64,000 nucleotides of DNA. Origin: Methylobacterium platani (GTDB lineage Bacteria; Pseudomonadota; Alphaproteobacteria; Rhizobiales; Beijerinckiaceae). The position numbers and the translations under genes are program-made. The notes below the pieces were generated by a model. That model did no database searches. It saw only the letters and a list, made by a program, of their open reading frames with translations, and was not told the DNA's origin. Below are positions 58,186 to 64,000 of this stretch, piece by piece (position 1 is the stretch's first letter; each line of letters begins with the position of its first letter). The stretch lies in the NCBI RefSeq assembly GCF_001653715.1, contig NZ_LWHQ01000007.1:62001-126000 (forward strand), in the 5' to 3' direction.

Positions 58186-58638
58186 GATATCGTAGACCTT
58201 CGAATGAAACGGATTACCTCGGCATATAGGGGTATTCGGGCCGAAACGCGATGGGCGGGGCCGAATCCGGTGAGGATCGGGAGTCCCGGCAAAAAGAAGA
58301 GGCGGGGGTTTACCCTCCCCCCGCTGCGCAGGGCTGTCCGGGAAAAAGGAGGGGCGCGGGATCCCCTCTCCCGTGTGGGAGAGGGGTAGGGGCGATCGAA
58401 GATCGCGTAGGGTGACACGGTTCTGAGTCAGGCTCTGACCGTGCCGCTACCAGCACCGCGCTCAGTGTATCACACGGAAGCGTGTCACCCTCACGCGGGA
58501 TCTTCGATCCCCCGGCCCCTCTCCCACTCGGGAGAGGAGAGACGCGCTTGATCTTGAAAGAGATTTTCCCCGGACAGCCCTGCCGCAGAGGGGCGAGGAA
58601 GAAACCCGCGCCCCTCTTCTACGGTTCGCAAAATCCGC
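58186..58638. repeat. Inverted pair of intergenic repeat elements (58291-58418 and 58482-58622)
   Basis: The 453-bp gap between rlmN and the ialB-family gene is largely an imperfect inverted repeat. The left arm has AGGGCTGTCCGGG, CTCTCCCGTGTGGGAGAG and GATCGAAGATCGCG ending in GGGTGACAC; the right arm holds the complements of all four in reverse order. Each arm contains its own small palindrome (CTCTCCC...GGGAGAG), the type found in dispersed intergenic elements of this genus. About 63 bp of unique DNA separates the arms. Confidence 0.85.
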
Positions 58639-59247
58639 CTACTTGCACTCCTCGCGGGTGCGCTTCATCGCCTCGCCGAAGCCGTCGAGGGCGTATTCGT
58701 CGGTCGAGGCGTTGCCGCGCTGCGAGACCGCCTTGATGACGACCTTCTTGCCCCGGCCCATCTCGGCGACGACCTTGCTCTCGTCGGCCGGGTTCTGCAC
58801 CCAGGCATTGGCGCCCTTCACCACCAGCGCGTAGCGGGCCGAGCCGATCGCGAGGCTCGGATCGGACGCCGACGAGGCCGGGGCCGGCACGGCGCCGTTC
58901 GCCGCCGCAGTCGTGGTGGCCTGGCCGCTGCCGGGCTTGGGCGCGAAGCCCAGCATCACCGCGACCTCGTTGTTCACCTTCTCGCCCTTGCGCACGGTGA
59001 CGAAGAGATAGGCCGGATCGCGCTTGAGGCTCTTCGGAAGGCGCACCTGCGGCTGGCTGATGGCGTAGCAGATCCGCGCCTTGCCCTCGCCGGCGGCGAA
59101 GACGTTCCAGTCGCCGAAGGTGCCGACCGGGCTGGCCTGCAGGCTCGGGGGCGCGGCGTCCGCCTTGGGCTTCGGCTTCGGCTTGGCCGCGGCGGGCAGG
59201 ACGAGGAGGGACAGGCCGGCGGCGGCGAGGAGGGATGCGCGAATCAT
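58639..59247 (-). CDS. Invasion-associated locus B (IalB) family protein
   Basis: 202 residues. Signal peptide ending LPAAAKPK, a KPK-rich linker, then the IalB domain: FGDWNVFAAGEGKARICYAIS and AYLFVTVRKGEKVNNEVAVMLG, finishing with two cysteines (the second in REECK). Periplasmic. In Bartonella the founding member helps red-cell invasion, but the family is general in Hyphomicrobiales and the role here is unknown. Confidence 0.85.
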   Translation of the reverse strand: MIRASLLAAAGLSLLVLPAAAKPKPKPKADAAPPSLQASPVGTFGDWNVFAAGEGKARICYAISQPQVRLPKSLKRDPAYLFVTVRKGEKVNNEVAVMLGFAPKPGSGQATTTAAANGAVPAPASSASDPSLAIGSARYALVVKGANAWVQNPADESKVVAEMGRGKKVVIKAVSQRGNASTDEYALDGFGEAMKRTREECK

Positions 59248-59423
59248 GCGGGCACTCTAGTCGCGGGGGGTGCGCTTGCCCACCCGATCGCCGGAAAATG
59301 CGGCGAAATCAGTGGGCTATCGACAGCTCCCGACGAATTGCTGCGGTGCAGGAATGACCCGCGGCCGCCGGTGGGGCATGGTCCGGCCCGAGGAAACGTA
59401 TGCCGAGAGGCCGCGAAGGTCGC

Positions 59424-60482
59424 ATGACTGCCCCATCCCCGTCGGACCTGCCCGAGACCATCCCGGTGCGCGAGGCGCACCGCTTCCCGACCGAGGCGCT
59501 GGAGACGTTCCTCGCCCAGCAGGGTCTCGGGCGCTTGCGCGAGCTGCGGCAGATGCGCGGCGGCCAGTCGAACCCGACCTTCCTGGTCATGGCCGAGGCC
59601 GGCGAGTACGTGCTGCGCAAGCAGCCGCCGGGCAAGCTCCTGCCCTCCGCCCACGCGGTCGACCGCGAGTTCCGGGTGCTGCAGGCCCTCTCGCGCACCG
59701 ACGTGCCGGTGCCGCAGGCGGTGGCCTACTGCGCCGATCCGGCCGTCATCGGCACGCCGTTCTACCTGATGGAGCGGCTGCACGGCCGGGTGTTCTGGGA
59801 CCCGATGCTGCCCGAGCTGCCGCGCGAGGAGCGGGCGGGCATCTATTACGGCATGAACGAGGCCCTGGCGCAGCTCCACCTCGTCGACCCGGCGGCGATC
59901 GGGCTCGCCGATTTCGGCCGCGCCGGCAACTACTTCCAGCGCCAGATCGAGCGCTGGTCGAAGCAGTGGGCCGCCTCGAAGACCCGCGAGAACGTCGCGA
60001 TCGACCGCCTCGCCGAGTGGCTGCCGGCCCACATCCCGGCCGACAGCGACGAGACCCGGATCGTCCACGGCGATTTCCGCCTCGACAACATGATCTTCCA
60101 CAAGACCGAGCCGCGGGTGATCGGCATCATCGACTGGGAGCTGGCGACGCTCGGCCACCCGCTCGCCGATCTCGGCTACAACTGCATCGCCTACAACACC
60201 GACCCGTCGGCCTATCGCGGCATGCTCGGCCGCGACCTGCCGGCCCTGGGCATCCCGACCCAGGACGAGTACGTGCGCCGCTACTGCGAGCGCACCGGCC
60301 GGCGCGACGGGATCACGCCGTTCCACGTTGCCTTCGCGCTGTTCCGCCTCGCGGTGATCCTGGAGGGCGTGCTCGCCCGCTCGAAGGCCGGCAACGCCTC
60401 GAGCGACGAGGCGAGCCAGAAGGGTGCGCTCGGCATCGCGCTCGCCGAACGGGGCTGGGAGCTGGCGCAGGGGCGGGCCTGA
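59424..60482 (+). CDS. Phosphotransferase-family protein (aminoglycoside-phosphotransferase-like kinase)
   Basis: 352 residues. Kinase-like fold: RQMRGGQSNPTFLV and VLRKQPPG at the nucleotide lobe, catalytic HGDFRLDNMIF and metal motif IIDWELATLGHP. It belongs to the branch of APH domains linked with acyl-CoA dehydrogenases (ACAD10/11-like), which phosphorylate hydroxyacyl groups. No acyl-CoA dehydrogenase gene is near. Start at ATG 59424; an ATG at 59400 is in frame. Confidence 0.85.
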   Translation: MTAPSPSDLPETIPVREAHRFPTEALETFLAQQGLGRLRELRQMRGGQSNPTFLVMAEAGEYVLRKQPPGKLLPSAHAVDREFRVLQALSRTDVPVPQAVAYCADPAVIGTPFYLMERLHGRVFWDPMLPELPREERAGIYYGMNEALAQLHLVDPAAIGLADFGRAGNYFQRQIERWSKQWAASKTRENVAIDRLAEWLPAHIPADSDETRIVHGDFRLDNMIFHKTEPRVIGIIDWELATLGHPLADLGYNCIAYNTDPSAYRGMLGRDLPALGIPTQDEYVRRYCERTGRRDGITPFHVAFALFRLAVILEGVLARSKAGNASSDEASQKGALGIALAERGWELAQGRA

Positions 60483-60522
60483 CGGGACGCCACCCCGCCC
60501 GTCCGCGCTCAGGCGGGGCCGG

Positions 60523-60726
60523 TCATCCCCGGGGGGCGCCGGCCTCGCGCTCGCGCCGCCGCTGCAGGCGGGTGACGCCGTAGATCGTCGCGAGGCGCAG
60601 GCGGGCGGAGCGGACCTGCGGCGCGCTGCGCTCGGCCTGGACGGCCGCGATGGTGCGGAGCGCCGCCGCGACGGAGCGCTCGAGAGCGGCGGTCTCCTCG
60701 CCGCGCGTGGTCCGGCCGGTCTGCAT
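60523..60726 (-). CDS. Small hypothetical protein
   Basis: 67 residues, strongly basic and helical (RSVAAALRTIAAVQAERSAP, ARLRLATIYGVTRLQRRRER). GAGGGGAC lies before the ATG. No family recognised; coding is probable because it fills the gap between convergent and parallel genes with a good start. Confidence 0.6.
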   Translation of the reverse strand: MQTGRTTRGEETAALERSVAAALRTIAAVQAERSAPQVRSARLRLATIYGVTRLQRRREREAGAPRG

Positions 60727-60828
60727 CCGGATGTCCCCTCCTGCTCGATGCCGAGGGTTTGACCCGGACAATCCGGCATGGGCGGGGCCGGATGGTGGCG
60801 GAGCGGCGCCTTGATTGAGGGGCGCCGC

Positions 60829-61398
60829 TCACATCATCGGCACCGCCGGCCACGCCGCCGAGGCCGCGGCCGCGACGTCGAGCAGGTTGCCGACGCCCTC
60901 GCTCCACAGCGAGAAGGCGGTGGGCGGACTGAGCGCCAGGACGGCGTGGATCTCCCGGCCGCCGGTCCCGGCCTCGGCGCCGAGGCGGCGGGCCAGCGCC
61001 CGCATCGGCCGGTTGCCGGCCAGGCAGCGCAGGTGGAGCCGGCGCGTGCCGCCGTTGCGGGCGGCCTGGGCGAGGCGGGTGCCGAGCGCCGCGCCGAAGC
61101 CCCGGCCGCGATGGCCGGGCGCCACCGCGAAGGCGAGCTCGGCCTCCGCCGCGGTTCCGGCGGGGCGCAATTCGCCGACGCCGCGCAAGCGGCCGTCCGC
61201 GAAGGCGCCGACGATCAGGCCCTCCGCCGAGACCGCGCGGGCGGCGTAGGCGGCGGCGGCCGTCTCGCTCACCGCCCCCATGAAGCGGTCGAAGCGGGAT
61301 TGCGGGTCGAGGTCGCGGAACAGCGCGACGATCGCGGCGCTGTCGGTCGACCACAGGCGCCGGACCAGGGGGCCGGCGGGAGGCTGGGTGTTCTTCAT
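60829..61398 (-). CDS. GNAT-family N-acetyltransferase
   Basis: 189 residues. Acetyl-CoA motif in FAVAPGHRGRGFGAALGTRLA (the R-G-x-G-x loop) and the conserved beta strand LRCLAGNRPMRALARRLG. Substrate unknown. Starts MKNTQPPAGPLVRRLWSTDSA; the N-terminal part is like the GNATs fused elsewhere to acyl-CoA synthetase. Confidence 0.85.
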   Translation of the reverse strand: MKNTQPPAGPLVRRLWSTDSAAIVALFRDLDPQSRFDRFMGAVSETAAAAYAARAVSAEGLIVGAFADGRLRGVGELRPAGTAAEAELAFAVAPGHRGRGFGAALGTRLAQAARNGGTRRLHLRCLAGNRPMRALARRLGAEAGTGGREIHAVLALSPPTAFSLWSEGVGNLLDVAAAASAAWPAVPMM

Positions 61399-61596
61399 TC
61401 TCGAGAGGCACTCCGGACGGGGGACGGCACGATCTCGAGCGTTTCCTCATCCCGGCCGTCGGCCGGGATTGTGCAATGCAGCAAATGGGAGCGCCGTTCC
61501 GGTGTTGCACGGCGGGACGGCCGTGCCGTTCGCGCATGGCGCCGCCTTGTTCTCACCGCATTGCGCGGGCTTGCGCGCCGGGATAAGCCCGCTGCC

Positions 61597-62793
61597 GTGA
61601 CGCAAAGCCCCGCTTCCGCCGCCCGCGGCCCTGTCGCCGCCCGCTACGACGCCCTGGTCGAGTCGGGGGCGATCGAGCGCGATCCCGCCCAGGCCGACCT
61701 CGTCGGCCGCCTCGACGGGCTGATCCGCGACCTCGCCGAGGTTCCGCCGCCGTCGAGCCCCGGCATGCTCGGCCGGCTGTTCGGCCGCAGGCCCGAGCCG
61801 GTGGCGGCGCCGCCCGGCCTCTACGTCTGGGGCCTCGTCGGGCGCGGCAAGACCATGCTGATGGACCTCTTCCACGAGGCGGCGCCGGGCCCGAAGCGCC
61901 GGGTGCATTTCCACGCCTTCATGGGCGACGTGCACGAGCGCATCCACCGCCACCGCCAGGCGGTGAAGCAGGGCACGGCGAAGGGCGAGGACCCGATCCA
62001 GCCGGTGGCCGAGGCGCTGGCGGCCGAGGCGCGGCTGCTCTGCTTCGACGAGTTCACCGTCACCGACATCGCCGACGCGATGATCCTCGGGCGGCTGTTC
62101 ACGGCGCTCTTCGCCCGCGGCACCGTGATGGTGGCGACCTCGAACGTCGAGCCCGACCGGCTCTACGAGGGCGGGCTCAACCGCGCCCTGTTCCTGCCCT
62201 TCATCGACCAGCTCAAGGAGCGGGTGGACGTGGTGCGACTCGATTCGCGCACCGATTTCCGGCTGGAGAAGCTCGGCGGCAGCCCGGTCTACCACGTCCC
62301 GGCGGACGCGGCGGCGGCCGCGGCGCTCACGCAGGCGTTCCGGGCCCTGTCCGGCGCGCCGACGGGCCGGCCGACGACGATCACCGTCAAGGGCCACGAG
62401 GTGGCGATCCCGGAGGCCGCGGGCGGCGTCGCGCGCTTCACCTTCGCGGATCTCTGCGCCCGGCCGCTCGGCGCCGCCGATTACCTGGCCCTGGCCGAGC
62501 GCTTCCACACCGTGATCGTGGAGGAGATCCCGGTGATGGACATGCCCCAGCGCAACGAGGCCAAGCGCTTCATCATCCTGGTCGACGCGCTCTACGACAC
62601 CCGCACCAAGCTGCTCGCCTCCGCCGCCGCCGAGCCGACCGGGCTCTACCTCGCCGATACCGGCCGCGAGGCGTTCGAGTTCGAGCGCACCGTCTCGCGC
62701 CTGATCGAGATGCGCTCGGAAGAGTACCTCGCCCTGCCCCACGGCCGCCCGGACGAGGCGACGGGCAGCACGACCGGGCTGGTGGAAACCTGA
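61597..62793 (+). CDS. zapE: Cell division protein ZapE (AFG1-like ATPase)
   Basis: 398 residues from a GTG. Walker A in WGLVGRGKTMLMDLF and Walker B in LLCFDEFTVTDIADAMI, with HFHAFMGDVHERIHR between them, all diagnostic of ZapE/AFG1. It helps late cell division and, in mitochondria, quality control. The next gene, 94 bp on, is in the same direction. No in-frame ATG fits the start better. Confidence 0.9.
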   Translation: MTQSPASAARGPVAARYDALVESGAIERDPAQADLVGRLDGLIRDLAEVPPPSSPGMLGRLFGRRPEPVAAPPGLYVWGLVGRGKTMLMDLFHEAAPGPKRRVHFHAFMGDVHERIHRHRQAVKQGTAKGEDPIQPVAEALAAEARLLCFDEFTVTDIADAMILGRLFTALFARGTVMVATSNVEPDRLYEGGLNRALFLPFIDQLKERVDVVRLDSRTDFRLEKLGGSPVYHVPADAAAAAALTQAFRALSGAPTGRPTTITVKGHEVAIPEAAGGVARFTFADLCARPLGAADYLALAERFHTVIVEEIPVMDMPQRNEAKRFIILVDALYDTRTKLLASAAAEPTGLYLADTGREAFEFERTVSRLIEMRSEEYLALPHGRPDEATGSTTGLVET

Positions 62794-62887
62794 GCAGGGC
62801 GCCGGCGCGCTTCTTGATTGCGCCGCATTCGGCGCGCCGAAGCGGTGGTGCGATTCCGTTGTTAGATCATTCGACCCGAGGCCGCCG

Positions 62888-64000
62888 ATGACCCCCTCCC
62901 CCGCGCCCACCGACCTCTCGCCGGACCGCTCCGTCGCGGCGATCTCGCGCTGGCTGGCGGTGGAGAGCCCGACGGACTCGACCGACGGCGTCAACCGGAT
63001 GATGGACCTCGTCGCCGACGAGGCCGCCGGGTTGAGTCTCGCCGTCGAGCGGGTGCCGGGCCGCGACGGCTATGGCGACAACCTGATCCTGCGGGCCGGC
63101 CCGCGCACGAGCGAACCCGGCATCCTGGTCCTGTCGCACCTCGACACCGTCCATCCGATCGGCACCCTCGCCCACGACCTGCCGGTGCGGGTCGAGGGCG
63201 ACCGGCTCTACGGCCCGGGCGTCTACGACATGAAGGGCGGCGCCTGGCTGGCGCTGCAGGCCTTCGCGGCGGCGTCCCGCGGCGGCGCGGCGCGGCGCCC
63301 GCTCACCTTCCTGTTCAGCAGCGACGAGGAGACCGGCTCGGCCTCGACCCGCGGGCTGATCGAGGATCTGGGGCGCACGAGCGCCGCCGTGCTGGTCACC
63401 GAGCCCGGCCGCGACGGCGGCAAGGTGGTGACCGGGCGCAAGGGCGTCGGCCGGTTCGACGTCCATGTCGAGGGCCGTCCGTCGCATGCCGGCACCCGCC
63501 ACGCCGACGGCCGCAACGCCATCCGGGAGGCCGCCCGGCTGATCCTCGAGATCGAGGGCCTGACCGATTACGCCCGCGGCGTCACCACCACGGTCGGGAC
63601 GATCCACGGCGGCACCGCCGAGAACGTGGTGCCGCAGCATTGCCGCTTCGCCGTCGACCTGCGGGTCGTGACGGCCGCGGACGGCGAGGACTATGCCGGC
63701 CGGATCCTGGGCCTGCGCGCCGCCGAGGATTTTCGCGTGACGGTGACCGGCGGCATGAACCGGCCGCCCTATGCGTCGCAAGCGGGTGCGGCGCTCTACG
63801 CCCACGCCAAGGCGCTCGCCCGCGCCGAGCTCGGGATCGATCTCGGCGAGGTGCCGCTCACCGGCGGCGGCTCGGACGGCAACTTCACCGCGGCTCTGGG
63901 CATCCCGACCCTCGACGGGCTCGGCATCGACGGCGACGGGGCGCACACGCTCCAGGAATACGGCCTGATCTCCTCGATCGCCCCGCGCATGCGGCTGATG
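62888..64000 (+). CDS. M20-family metallopeptidase, 3' end beyond the window
   Basis: 371 residues without a stop before the right edge. Zinc ligands: His/Asp in VLSHLDTVHPIG, Asp in YGPGVYDMKGG, Glu pair in FSSDEETGS, and a later Asp/Glu in VTEPGRDGG; dimerisation domain about 190-300 with GRPSHAGTRHADGRNAI. It resembles glutamate carboxypeptidase and acetylornithine deacetylase-like enzymes. The ATG is clear; the last metal-ligand His (normally near the C-terminus) would lie outside the window. Confidence 0.9.
   Translation, partial: MTPSPAPTDLSPDRSVAAISRWLAVESPTDSTDGVNRMMDLVADEAAGLSLAVERVPGRDGYGDNLILRAGPRTSEPGILVLSHLDTVHPIGTLAHDLPVRVEGDRLYGPGVYDMKGGAWLALQAFAAASRGGAARRPLTFLFSSDEETGSASTRGLIEDLGRTSAAVLVTEPGRDGGKVVTGRKGVGRFDVHVEGRPSHAGTRHADGRNAIREAARLILEIEGLTDYARGVTTTVGTIHGGTAENVVPQHCRFAVDLRVVTAADGEDYAGRILGLRAAEDFRVTVTGGMNRPPYASQAGAALYAHAKALARAELGIDLGEVPLTGGGSDGNFTAALGIPTLDGLGIDGDGAHTLQEYGLISSIAPRMRLM

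Overview
The window is a very GC-rich chromosomal segment whose gene content points to an alphaproteobacterium of the order Hyphomicrobiales, most probably Methylobacterium or a close relative. The strongest pointers are a partial XoxF-type lanthanide-dependent methanol dehydrogenase at the left edge, a quinoprotein-relay metallohydrolase beside it, a PdhS/DivJ-like histidine kinase, a phasin for polyhydroxybutyrate granules, an orphan FlaF, and many small secreted proteins typical of this order. This is a judgement from gene content, not a database match. I see no transposase, phage gene, CRISPR array, plasmid function or rRNA; there is one tRNA.

Layout. 1-5.4 kb (minus strand): xoxF (cut by the window edge), a relay metallohydrolase translationally coupled to trmO, an asparaginase, a secreted alpha/beta hydrolase and tRNA-Thr(UGU). 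5.5-11 kb: a PPP-like phosphoesterase, yciB, an endonuclease III-like glycosylase, trpS and a haloacid-dehalogenase-family protein. 11-18 kb: clpB, a MOSC protein, argB, a pyrimidine nucleotidase and a small zincin. 18-22 kb: a polytopic O-antigen-ligase-like protein, a frameshifted vapD relic, a WD40 protein and a single-domain response regulator. 22-26 kb: a probable exbB-exbD-tonB operon with a secreted partner. 26-30 kb: a run of small secreted or membrane proteins of unknown function, with flaF and a Rap1a/Tai-like protein. 30-34 kb: a secreted trypsin-like protease with in-frame repeats, rsmD, rluB with a very long glycine/arginine-rich tail, and tadA. 34-37 kb: mntH behind a probable MntR operator, a transglutaminase-like protein and an L,D-transpeptidase. 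38-45 kb: the phasin with a probable PhaR box, a 1012-residue sensor kinase, an orphan amino-acid-type binding protein and kgtP. 45-50 kb: msrP, then soxA-nthA-nthB-accessory protein, which looks like one transcription unit. 50-56 kb: TerB-like protein, zinc alcohol dehydrogenase, porin, LysE exporter, diguanylate cyclase. 56-64 kb: rlmN, an inverted pair of intergenic repeats, ialB family, an aminoglycoside-phosphotransferase-like kinase, GNAT, zapE and an M20 peptidase that runs off the right edge.

Most of the window is ordinary housekeeping and envelope biology. The parts most worth follow-up are: (1) the arrangement of a SoxA-type dihaem cytochrome directly upstream of a cobalt-type nitrile hydratase with a histidine-rich amino terminus; (2) two operator-like palindromes that match motifs I recall for PhaR (upstream of the phasin) and MntR (upstream of mntH); (3) the vapD relic; (4) the long disordered tail of RluB; (5) several short tandem repeats, including a hexanucleotide array inside a signal peptide and an 11-bp repeat running into a stop codon; and (6) two enzymes with a substitution at an expected catalytic position (asparaginase Asp to Ala, phosphoesterase His to Arg).
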